NCBI GenBank assembly: GCA_937995275.1 | Contig: CALKKN010000191.1 | Coordinates: 1-6,832 of the forward strand | Direction: 5' to 3' | DNA length: 6,832 nucleotides | DNA from: an uncultured Lysobacterales bacterium | Lineage (GTDB): Bacteria > Pseudomonadota > Gammaproteobacteria > Xanthomonadales > SZUA-36 | Shown: piece by piece, positions 1-5,149 of the stretch | How positions within the stretch are numbered: the first letter of the stretch is position 1 | Layout: every line of letters begins with the position of its first letter | Notes under the pieces: generated by a model | The model's input: only the letters and a program-made list of their open reading frames with translations | What the model was told of the DNA's origin: nothing | Database searches by the model: none | Position numbers and translations under genes: made by a program

Positions 1-317
1 ATTCGGTGGAGGTCTGGCAGGAGAGCGAACTGTGCGGCGGTATCTACGGGCTGGCCATCGGTTCGGCCTTTTTCGGCGAATCGATGTTCAGCCGCGGCAC
101 CGACGCGAGCAAGATTGCGCTCGTCGCGTTATGCCGCCTGCTGGACGCCTGGGGATTCGGCTTGCTCGATTGCCAGGTGGCCAACCCGCATCTGCGCCGC
201 ATGGGCGCCGTGGAGATCAGCCGCTCATTGTTCGAACGGCAGCTGCGGAGGCTGGTGGGAGAGCCCCGGGAGCCCGGCTCGTGGCGAGGCCGCGCGGAGT
301 TTGCGCTGCGCTGGTAA
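1..317 (+). CDS. aat: Leucyl/phenylalanyl-tRNA--protein transferase, C-terminal part (5' end cut by window)
   Basis: This is the last ~104 residues of Aat, the cytoplasmic enzyme that moves Leu or Phe from aminoacyl-tRNA to proteins with an N-terminal Arg or Lys, marking them for ClpS/ClpAP degradation (N-degron pathway). What is seen: the family blocks GGIYGLAIG, FFGESMFSR, DASKIALV, LLDCQVANPHL and MGAVEISR in the usual order, then a short variable tail ending in TAA at 315-317. The Asp and Gln of LLDCQ match residues implicated in catalysis in E. coli Aat. The frame is open to the left edge, so the GTG at 6 is an internal Val codon, not a start; roughly the first half of the protein is missing. 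The gene converges on the DUF2520 gene with 30 bases between the two stop codons. Identity is secure from the motifs; regulation cannot be seen. Confidence 0.95.
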   Translation, partial: SVEVWQESELCGGIYGLAIGSAFFGESMFSRGTDASKIALVALCRLLDAWGFGLLDCQVANPHLRRMGAVEISRSLFERQLRRLVGEPREPGSWRGRAEFALRW

Positions 318-347
318 GGTTGCCTCGCGAAGCGGTATCCGCTCCGG

Positions 348-1271
348 TCAGGAACCCCCGCCGCCGAGCAGAACGTCGAACCTCTGCAGGGTGGCTGCAT
401 CGAGATCGCCTCGCTCCCGGGCGAGTTCCAGCACCGTGCGGGCCAGGATGCGGTAGACGTCGATATCGTGCGGATACGCGGACTCCAGGGCGCGCAGGTG
501 CGCCTCGATGGTTCGCGTATCGCCGCGCACCACCGGGCCCGTGATGGAATGCCTGGCGCCGGCCCGGGCGAGGTCCTCGACGGTGCTTCCCAGCAACTGG
601 TGCGTGACGGCCGCGGACGTCGACTCGGGAAGGCCCGCATGCTCGAGCCACTTCTGCGCTTTCCAGGCCACACCCTTGGTGACGTTACTGACGATGCTGA
701 CCGCAGCATGGTAGAGCCCACGTTCGATATTGCGCACGGGTAACCAGAGACCTCCGATCGACCGGATCAACGGCTCGAGCCGGGCCAGGGCCGCTTCCGA
801 ACCTTCGGCGACACAGGCCGTCCCGGCAAAGTCGTCCAGCGACAGGTGGTCGTGCGTCAGGGAGCGCACCGGGTGCAGCGCCGCCACCAGCGCGCCCCGC
901 ACGGCCAGCGATTCCAGGATTTCCAGCCCGAACCGCCCGGCCAGGTGGAACACCAGTACACCGTCGAGGTCCCGGCGCGTCTCGCCCATGGCCGCCGAGA
1001 CGGCTTCGATCTGGCCGTCGCTGGTGCCGATCAGCCAGCACTCGGCTGCTGGCATGGCAGCGATGCTCACCGCCGGCTCGCCGGTCCCGAGCGCCCGAAC
1101 GGCCCGTTCGCTGCTCGCCCGGCTGCGGTTCAGGACCGCTCCGATCGTCAGGGTTTCAGCCTGCAGCCATAACCGCGCCAGGCTGCCCGCTGCCCGCCCG
1201 CAACCGACGATGTTGAGACGCGGGGCGCGTTGTTCGGCGGGGGCGTCAGGCAGCATCGTCCAACAGTACAT
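348..1271 (-). CDS. Rossmann-like and DUF2520 domain-containing protein
   Basis: A 307-residue protein with two parts. The N-terminal dinucleotide-binding fold starts at residues 19-33 with a glycine-rich loop (LNIVGCGRAAGS), like the NADP-binding part of F420/NADP oxidoreductases and ProC- or ketopantoate-reductase-like enzymes. The C-terminal DUF2520 helical domain carries FHLAGRFG (108-115), ALHPVRSL (131-138), YHAAVSIVSN (187-196) and SITGPVVRGD (242-251), the family's strongest block. The family is usually called an NADP-dependent oxidoreductase, but its substrate is not established, so I assign none. It is the last gene of the four-gene minus-strand cluster and overlaps the 3' end of the SRPBCC gene, suggesting translational coupling. 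The start is uncertain: ATG at 1269-1271 gives a 26-base overlap, ATG at 1254-1256 (302 residues) an 11-base overlap, and neither has a clear Shine-Dalgarno. No terminator with a T-run follows the stop. Confidence 0.88.
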   Translation of the reverse strand: MYCWTMLPDAPAEQRAPRLNIVGCGRAAGSLARLWLQAETLTIGAVLNRSRASSERAVRALGTGEPAVSIAAMPAAECWLIGTSDGQIEAVSAAMGETRRDLDGVLVFHLAGRFGLEILESLAVRGALVAALHPVRSLTHDHLSLDDFAGTACVAEGSEAALARLEPLIRSIGGLWLPVRNIERGLYHAAVSIVSNVTKGVAWKAQKWLEHAGLPESTSAAVTHQLLGSTVEDLARAGARHSITGPVVRGDTRTIEAHLRALESAYPHDIDVYRILARTVLELARERGDLDAATLQRFDVLLGGGGS

Positions 1272-2277
1272 AGACGTGGGTCAGAAGGTCGCTCGGAGGC
1301 GTTTCAGCCGGGTCGGACACGTATTCCTCCCAAGAGACACGGCCTTCTTCCAGGCCATGCGCAGCCATCCAGGCCGCGAGTTTTTCGTAGGTAAGCCCCA
1401 GGCCGGCTTGCGGGCCGCGATGCGCGACGCGCACGGCCCGTCCGCCGGGAGAGCGCCCGACCCGAACCAGCCCGGTGGGCCCGCTGTCAGCCAGCAGCAC
1501 GGGCACGGCCACCTCCAGGGAAAATCCCTCGCCCTCTGCGCGAGTGATGGTCAGGGGCTGTCCAGCCATCTCGATCCCCTGGGCAGCCATAATGCCGAAA
1601 ATCTCGCGGTAGGCGGTCGCCAACCGGGTTTCGAAGTCCATCGAGTCCGGCAGGTCGTCGATACGCACGAACAGGATATCGTGCGGCTCTGCCCCCACGA
1701 TCGCCACGTCGAGATTCGCGAAATCGGCTGCCGGCAGCGATTCGGCGAACGCCTTGAGACGGGCGAGCCCGTTTTCGTATTCCACCCCGATCCACCGGTC
1801 GAAAAACAGGCCGAAGTACCGCGCCAGTAATCCGCCGTAGATGCTCTGCCCCGCCAGCAGGTCGGTATCGAAACCCCAGGTCAGGTGGACACCCTGCCCC
1901 GATGTTTCCATGCTGAAGTAGGATTCGGCCGTCCCCTGCTGCTCGAAATCCAGGCGCATGGCCACCCGTCGATACGGCTCGCTGGTCACGATCTCCTGCC
2001 AGCCGGACCCGACCAGGCGCGGGTCGCCGGACCAGCTCAGGCGGGCGCCGACGCCGGCTGCGGGCCCGCTCAATTCGTAGCGTGCGTCGGGGTCTCGCGC
2101 GGACCAGGGCGACCAGGCCAGGAAATTGCGGTAGCTGTTCAGGATCGTGAAGACCGTGGCCGCCGGCCGATCGATCGCGATGCTGCGTTCGACGTGTACA
2201 TAACGCGGCAAAAACAGGCCGACTGCTACAAAGGTAACTATAAATATAACAATGGCATAGAGGACTTTTTTCAACAT
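1246..2277 (-). CDS. Membrane-anchored SRPBCC domain protein with C-terminal GyrI-like effector-binding domain
   Basis: A 343-residue two-domain protein. Residues 2-24 form one hydrophobic segment after a short Lys-Lys start, read as an N-terminal membrane anchor or uncleaved signal. Residues ~27-180 resemble the SRPBCC/polyketide-cyclase ligand-pocket fold: VHVERSIAIDRPAATVF at the first strand and helix, then an FLAWSPWSARDP block typical of this subgroup. Residues ~195-340 resemble the GyrI-like small-molecule-binding domain (AraC effector-binding type), with FSLEVAVPV (252-260), SPGGRAVRVAHRGP (276-289) and WEEYVSDP (316-323); that Glu corresponds to the conserved ligand-pocket acid. No DNA-binding domain is present, so it is not a standard regulator; binding of a hydrophobic ligand at the membrane is inference. 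The ATG at 2275-2277 follows an AGGA about 9 bases upstream. The anchor-coding stretch (about 2221-2270) is AT-rich with two ATA codons, unlike the rest of the gene. Confidence 0.85.
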   Translation of the reverse strand: MLKKVLYAIVIFIVTFVAVGLFLPRYVHVERSIAIDRPAATVFTILNSYRNFLAWSPWSARDPDARYELSGPAAGVGARLSWSGDPRLVGSGWQEIVTSEPYRRVAMRLDFEQQGTAESYFSMETSGQGVHLTWGFDTDLLAGQSIYGGLLARYFGLFFDRWIGVEYENGLARLKAFAESLPAADFANLDVAIVGAEPHDILFVRIDDLPDSMDFETRLATAYREIFGIMAAQGIEMAGQPLTITRAEGEGFSLEVAVPVLLADSGPTGLVRVGRSPGGRAVRVAHRGPQAGLGLTYEKLAAWMAAHGLEEGRVSWEEYVSDPAETPPSDLLTHVYVLLDDAA

Positions 2278-2307
2278 GAAATCAGGTCCTGACGCCCACG
2301 ATGCACG

Positions 2308-3000
2308 TCACTGACGATTCGGCGGGTCGAAGCGGTCGTCTGAGTTCTCAGGGTACCATTCCGGAACGCTGTCATCGTCCTCCCAGTCATAGCGCACCAG
2401 GGGCACCCGATCCCACTTGCGGTAGACGAAAGCCAGTAACACGCCGGTCAGCGCGCCGGAAAGATGCATCTCCCAGGACATGTTGGGCCGGATCGGCAGC
2501 ACGCCCCAGACCATGGACCCATACAGAAAACCGACCATCAGGGAGACCGATACCGAGCGCATGTCCCGGCGCAGAATGCCACCGACGAAGACGTATGCCA
2601 GCAATCCGTAGATGAGCCCGCTGGCGCCAAAATGCAGGCTCGGGCGGCCGATGAGCCACGCCAGCCCCCCGGAGCCCAGCCAGATCAGCGGTATCACGCG
2701 CAACGAAGAGGAGGGATAGAGGTAGAGCGTCGCTGTCAATGAGATCAGCAGCGGGATCGTATTCGAAAGCAGGTGTTGAACGCTGCCGTGCAGCAGCGGC
2801 GCGAACAAAATCCCTGCCAGACCCGGTACCGAGCCCGGCCGCAGCCCGAAGCGCCCCAGCCGCAGCCCGAACACCGCATCGATGACAAAGATCGCCCACA
2901 GCACCCCGACGACCACCAGCGAAATCTTCAGCGCCAGCCGGAAGCTGGACCGGGCTCGTTTGGAATGGGTGAAGCGGGGATCGGGTGTGCCGAGGGCCAT
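2308..3000 (-). CDS. Rhomboid family intramembrane serine protease
   Basis: A 230-residue six-helix rhomboid core that cleaves transmembrane substrates within the bilayer. Hydrophobic segments lie at about 22-44, 62-90, 101-118, 124-142, 149-168 and 175-193. Catalytic features are intact: HGSVQHLLSN (71-80) supplies the oxyanion-site His76 and Asn80, GASG (125-128) supplies nucleophile Ser127 at the start of a helix, and His179 in EMHLSGALTG completes the Ser-His dyad. It should therefore be active and not a pseudo-rhomboid. The ~35-residue C-terminal tail is polar and strongly acidic (WEDDD at 206-210), with no recognised domain. The ATG at 2998-3000 lies 4 bases after the plsC stop, so the two genes are almost certainly co-transcribed; the next gene starts 30 bases after its stop. 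Substrate unknown; E. coli glpG is the best-known relative, but I do not claim orthology. Confidence 0.93.
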   Translation of the reverse strand: MALGTPDPRFTHSKRARSSFRLALKISLVVVGVLWAIFVIDAVFGLRLGRFGLRPGSVPGLAGILFAPLLHGSVQHLLSNTIPLLISLTATLYLYPSSSLRVIPLIWLGSGGLAWLIGRPSLHFGASGLIYGLLAYVFVGGILRRDMRSVSVSLMVGFLYGSMVWGVLPIRPNMSWEMHLSGALTGVLLAFVYRKWDRVPLVRYDWEDDDSVPEWYPENSDDRFDPPNRQ

Positions 3001-3004
3001 TGGC

Positions 3005-3745
3005 CTACTGCAGCTCCGGTGGCATTGCGGACGTGATGGTGAGGCGTGCCTGCGCCATCAGCTGCTCGAGGTCTTCCGGCGTCATACCGGCAGTCTCGAT
3101 GGGCGGATGGATCACCAAACGGGCCGAGCCCGGAAACAGCCGCAGTGACTTGGCGGGCAGGATATCGCGCGTGCCCACCAGGGTGACCGGCAGCAGCGGC
3201 AGCTGCTGATCGATCGCGGTCCGGAACGCGCCCTTCTTGAAGGGCAGCAGGTGACCGTCGAGGCTGCGCGTGCCTTCCGGGAAGAACAACAGGCCGATGC
3301 CCTCACCCAGCCTGCTCAGCGCATCCGTGATGGCCTGCGAGGCCTGTTTGGGGTTACGCCGTTTGATGAAGATGTGGCCGGCTTTTTCACAGCCGATGCC
3401 GATGCCGGGGATTTTGCGGAGTTCCATTTTCATGACCCATTTGAGGTCGAGCCTGAGCCAGCCATAGACGACCAGGATGTCGTACATGCTCTGGTGGTTG
3501 CTGGCGACGATGTAGCTGCGGTTGCGCTTGGCGTGCCCGCCGCCCTCGACCTGCACCCGGATCGGCGTCAGCCACGCCACCAGCCGGGCCCAGTTCACGG
3601 CGAATGTCCGGCTGGCGAAGCCGGGGTTGACGAGCGTGGCGAAGATGACCGTCAACAGGCTGAATAGCAGGGTCAGGACGATCACAACGGGCAGGAAGAT
3701 CAGCCACATATACACCTGGTAGGGCCAGAACAGTATCTTCTTCAT
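3005..3745 (-). CDS. plsC: 1-acyl-sn-glycerol-3-phosphate acyltransferase (lysophospholipid acyltransferase family)
   Basis: Adds the second acyl chain to lysophosphatidic acid, making phosphatidic acid at the inner membrane, if it is a true PlsC. In the 246-residue form, a long hydrophobic N-terminus (about 3-40) is followed by the four acyltransferase motifs: NHQSMYD (83-89, catalytic His84 and Asp89), GHIFIKRR (123-130), FPEGTRS (155-161) and LPLLPVTLVG (182-191). I chose the ATG at 3743-3745, which opens with MKK before the hydrophobic segment. The frame extends upstream to a TTG at 3800-3802, but those 19 residues look non-coding and overlap the weak promoter candidate. Neither start has a good Shine-Dalgarno. 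It is the first gene of the minus-strand cluster, 4 bases before the rhomboid gene and insulated from hsp20 by a terminator. Related enzymes acylate other lysolipids (for example ornithine lipids), so substrate specificity is less certain than the fold. Confidence 0.92.
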   Translation of the reverse strand: MKKILFWPYQVYMWLIFLPVVIVLTLLFSLLTVIFATLVNPGFASRTFAVNWARLVAWLTPIRVQVEGGGHAKRNRSYIVASNHQSMYDILVVYGWLRLDLKWVMKMELRKIPGIGIGCEKAGHIFIKRRNPKQASQAITDALSRLGEGIGLLFFPEGTRSLDGHLLPFKKGAFRTAIDQQLPLLPVTLVGTRDILPAKSLRLFPGSARLVIHPPIETAGMTPEDLEQLMAQARLTITSAMPPELQ

Positions 3746-3773
3746 CGTGTGGAGGCCGTGGTTGAACCGGGTC

Positions 3774-3802
3774 AGCCTAACGGCCGCACACGGAATTCGC
3801 AA
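3774..3802 (-). promoter_or_regulatory. Weak sigma-70-like promoter candidate for the plsC operon
   Basis: Read on the minus strand, TTGCGA (3802-3797) and TAGGCT (3779-3774) are separated by 17 bases and lie about 30 bases upstream of the plsC ATG. The -35 matches consensus at four of six positions and the -10 at three of six, so this is a weak call. It is supported mainly by position: it lies between the hsp20 terminator and the first gene of the cluster, where a promoter is needed. Confidence 0.3.
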
Positions 3803-3850
3803 CTTCGTGGCATGCAGCCCCGATTACGCCCTGCAGCGTCTTCCGACCCC

Positions 3851-3881
3851 AAAAAAAGGGCGCTCAAGCGAGCGCCCTTTT
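3851..3881 (-). terminator. Intrinsic terminator after hsp20
   Basis: A perfect 12-base-pair inverted repeat (arms 3854-3865 and 3870-3881, four-base loop 3866-3869) whose inner part is GC-only apart from one pair. Read on the minus strand, the hairpin runs into seven T residues (3857-3851), the classical Rho-independent layout, 28 bases after the hsp20 stop. The plus strand also ends in four T residues, but no plus-strand gene precedes it. It ends the hsp20 (and any greB read-through) transcript before plsC. Confidence 0.92.
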
Positions 3882-3908
3882 CGACCTGTCGCAGACTGGT
3901 CAGGCCGC

Positions 3909-4376
3909 TCAGGCGGCCTTGTCCTGGGCCTCGCCCTCGAGCAGGTTGCCCGACGTGCCGATCTCGATGTTCCGCGGCTTCATCGCCTCCGGAATCTCGC
4001 GCTCCAGCTCGATGTGCAGCAGGCCGTTGTCCATCGCGGCGCCGGTTACCTTGACGTGCTCCGCCAGGTTGAAGCGGCGCTCGAACGAGCGGGTCGCAAT
4101 GCCGCGGTACAGGAAAGCATTCTCTTCGGTTTCCTTCTCCTCGGCCTTCTCGCCGGTGATCACCAGCCGGTTGTTTTCGGTCGTGATGTTCAGTTCGTCC
4201 TGCGAGAAACCGGCCACCGCCATGGTGATGCGATAGCGGTCATCGCCGGCCTTCTGGATGTTGTACGGCGGGAACCCCGCACCCTGTTCGAGCCGGGTGG
4301 CGGAATTCAGCAGGGAAGCCAGCCGGTCATAGCCGACGGAGGTGCGAAAAAGGGGTGAAAAGTCAAAAGTCGTCAT
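3909..4376 (-). CDS. hsp20: IbpA-like Hsp20 small heat-shock protein
   Basis: A 155-residue ATP-independent holdase of the IbpA/IbpB type, which binds unfolding proteins in the cytoplasm and passes them to DnaK/ClpB. The N-terminus MTTFDFSPLFRTSVGYDRL closely follows E. coli IbpA. The alpha-crystallin domain spans about 36-140, with YRITMAVAGF (48-57), an AAMDNGLLHIELER block (113-126) containing the family's GLL signature, and EIPEAMKPRNIEI closing the domain. The C-terminal IEI (137-139) is the I-x-I motif that docks into neighbouring subunits; an acidic, Ala-rich tail follows. The start at 4374-4376 is set by the IbpA-like N-terminus and an AAGGAGG Shine-Dalgarno (4391-4385) 8 bases upstream; an in-frame extension to 4538 runs through the leader and promoter and is rejected. 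Control appears to be both transcriptional (sigma-32-like promoter) and translational (ROSE-like hairpin). greB lies 158 bases upstream on the same strand. Confidence 0.95.
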   Translation of the reverse strand: MTTFDFSPLFRTSVGYDRLASLLNSATRLEQGAGFPPYNIQKAGDDRYRITMAVAGFSQDELNITTENNRLVITGEKAEEKETEENAFLYRGIATRSFERRFNLAEHVKVTGAAMDNGLLHIELEREIPEAMKPRNIEIGTSGNLLEGEAQDKAA

Positions 4377-4440
4377 TACCGTATCCTCCTTTGAAGCAAT
4401 TCGGTATCTGTAGAAAAACCCCCGCCTGTCGGCCGGGAGC
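4377..4440 (-). promoter_or_regulatory. ROSE-like RNA thermometer in the hsp20 leader
   Basis: In the minus-strand transcript, UUGCU (4399-4395) is followed by a UCAA loop (4394-4391) and AGGA (4390-4387) of the Shine-Dalgarno. This is the ROSE signature, in which U-U/C-G-C-U pairs imperfectly with AGGA with the G bulged. The hairpin is extended by a perfect five-pair outer stem, UACCG (4406-4402) with CGGUA (4381-4377), ending next to the AUG, so the ribosome site would be closed at low temperature. Upstream, a second hairpin (about 4419-4440) has a GACA loop and is followed by five U. ROSE elements are established in rhizobial small heat-shock genes and E. coli ibpA, typically as multi-hairpin leaders. 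The pairing is seen in the sequence; temperature response is inferred. Confidence 0.75.
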
Positions 4441-4473
4441 AACCTGCGGCCCCTGACGGCGACCGCAGCTATT

Positions 4474-4502
4474 AAATGTGACCGTAGGCGCCCGATTTCA
4501 AG
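4474..4502 (-). promoter_or_regulatory. Sigma-32 (heat-shock) promoter of hsp20
   Basis: On the minus strand, CTTGAAA (4502-4496) matches the sigma-32 -35 element. After a 14-base spacer, TCACATTT (4481-4474) matches six of eight positions of the CCCCATTT-like -10. The spacer length is typical of heat-shock promoters. The site lies in the greB-hsp20 gap. Predicted transcription starts near 4466, giving a leader of about 90 bases, the usual size for a ROSE-controlled gene. Confidence 0.75.
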
Positions 4503-4534
4503 TGATGCGGCGGGTATCTCGCCCTTCGAAATAC

Positions 4535-5035
4535 TCACCCTTCGTAGCGGATGGAGACGATGACCAGCTCCATGCGCCGTTCCGGCAGGACGACGGTGAC
4601 CTCGTCATCCACCCGGCGGCCCAACAGGGTGCGCGCCACCGGCGAGTCGACGGAGATCCATCCTTTGGCGGCGTCCGTTTCGTCACTGCCGACAATACGG
4701 TAGCAGCGCTCGGCGCCGCCCTCGTCCCCGACGGTAACCCAGGCGCCGAAGTACACCTGGTCGCGGCGCGGGGGCGGACCATGGACGACTTTCACCTCGT
4801 CCAGCCTCCTGGACAGGTAGCGGATCCGCCGGTCCATCTCGGCGAGCTGTTTCTTGCGGTAGATGTACTCAGCATTCTCGGAGCGATCCCCTTCGGCAGC
4901 GGCGGCCCGCAGCGCCGGCACCACGTCCGTCCTGCGTTGCACCCACAGGGCCTTGAGCTCGGCATCGAGGACTTGCCGACCCTGCGCCGTGATGTAGGGA
5001 CTGCTGCGGGGTTTCGGTGGACGCCACCGGGCCAT
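4535..5035 (-). CDS. greB: Transcription elongation factor GreB
   Basis: A 166-residue Gre factor that enters the RNA polymerase secondary channel and stimulates cleavage of backtracked RNA. The N-terminal coiled coil (about 14-88) carries at its tip EGDRSENAEYIYRKK (48-62), with Asp50 and Glu53 as the Mg-coordinating acidic pair. MDRRIRYLSRRL (67-78) and VYFGAWV (94-100) are GreB- rather than GreA-like. The C-terminal FKBP-like domain that binds polymerase spans about 95-162 and includes ISVDSPVARTLLGR (127-140). A basic, proline-containing N-terminal extension of about 10 residues precedes the usual start region. The ATG at 5033-5035 has GGAG (5046-5043) 7 bases upstream. It is divergent from the M13 peptidase gene. 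No terminator is seen after its stop, so its transcript could read through into hsp20. Confidence 0.95.
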   Translation of the reverse strand: MARWRPPKPRSSPYITAQGRQVLDAELKALWVQRRTDVVPALRAAAAEGDRSENAEYIYRKKQLAEMDRRIRYLSRRLDEVKVVHGPPPRRDQVYFGAWVTVGDEGGAERCYRIVGSDETDAAKGWISVDSPVARTLLGRRVDDEVTVVLPERRMELVIVSIRYEG

Positions 5036-5061
5036 CGCGTTGCTCCGCTATCAATTGATGC

Positions 5062-5081
5062 AGAAGTTTAGCCCAACTTCT
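5062..5081. repeat. Perfect inverted repeat, possible operator or leader hairpin
   Basis: AGAAGTT (5062-5068) and AACTTCT (5075-5081) are exact reverse complements separated by six bases, in the region shared by greB and the M13 peptidase gene. The 20-base span is the right size for a dimeric regulator site, and as RNA it could form a hairpin in the greB leader. No specific regulator can be named from the sequence. Confidence 0.45.
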
Positions 5082-5086
5082 TACAC

Positions 5087-5115
5087 CTGCAAGCCGCAGA
5101 TCGATCCGTTATAGT
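5087..5115. promoter_or_regulatory. Candidate divergent promoter region between greB and the M13 peptidase gene
   Basis: The core GTTATAGT (5108-5115) offers a -10-like TATAGT on the plus strand (5110-5115) and TATAAC on the minus strand (5113-5108), each five of six to TATAAT and overlapping by four bases. The plus-strand -35 candidate CTGCAA (5087-5092, 17-base spacer) matches three of six; no good minus-strand -35 exists at normal spacing. Predicted starts near 5122 (+) and 5101 (-) fit leaders of about 30 and 65 bases. The evidence is the hexamers and location only. Confidence 0.35.
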
Positions 5116-5149
5116 AAGCCGCTTTTTTTGGGAACATGAGAGGTAATTG

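Noticed and set aside
331..343. Small inverted repeat AGCGG-TAT-CCGCT between the convergent aat and DUF2520 stops, as a terminator.
   Set aside because: Only five pairs with a three-base loop and no T-run on either strand; too weak to call.
44..721. Open frame on the minus strand running through both aat and the 3' part of DUF2520.
   Set aside because: It is out of frame with both motif-supported proteins, and its product is Arg/Ser/Pro-rich with no recognisable domain.
730..1830. 366-codon open frame on the plus strand, opposite DUF2520 and SRPBCC.
   Set aside because: The minus-strand proteins carry clear family motifs across the whole stretch; the plus-strand product is Arg/Ser/Pro/Ala-rich and spans two genes, as coding shadows do.
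3746..3802. 19-residue extension of PlsC from a TTG codon.
   Set aside because: A rare start codon with no ribosome site, overlapping the likely promoter; the ATG at 3745 gives a normal MKK-hydrophobic N-terminus.
3902..3919. Six-base inverted repeat AGGCCG/CGGCCT at the hsp20 stop codon.
   Set aside because: Partly coding and not followed by T residues; the strong terminator at 3851-3881 already explains transcript ending.
4377..4538. In-frame 54-residue N-terminal extension of Hsp20.
   Set aside because: The IbpA-type N-terminus begins at the ATG at 4376 behind a strong Shine-Dalgarno; the extension would translate the promoter and the thermometer hairpin.
5091..5122. Direct repeat of AAGCCGC (5091-5097 and 5116-5122) upstream of the M13 peptidase gene.
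   Set aside because: Seven bases in GC-rich sequence is near chance level, and 25 bases from start to start is not a clean helical repeat.
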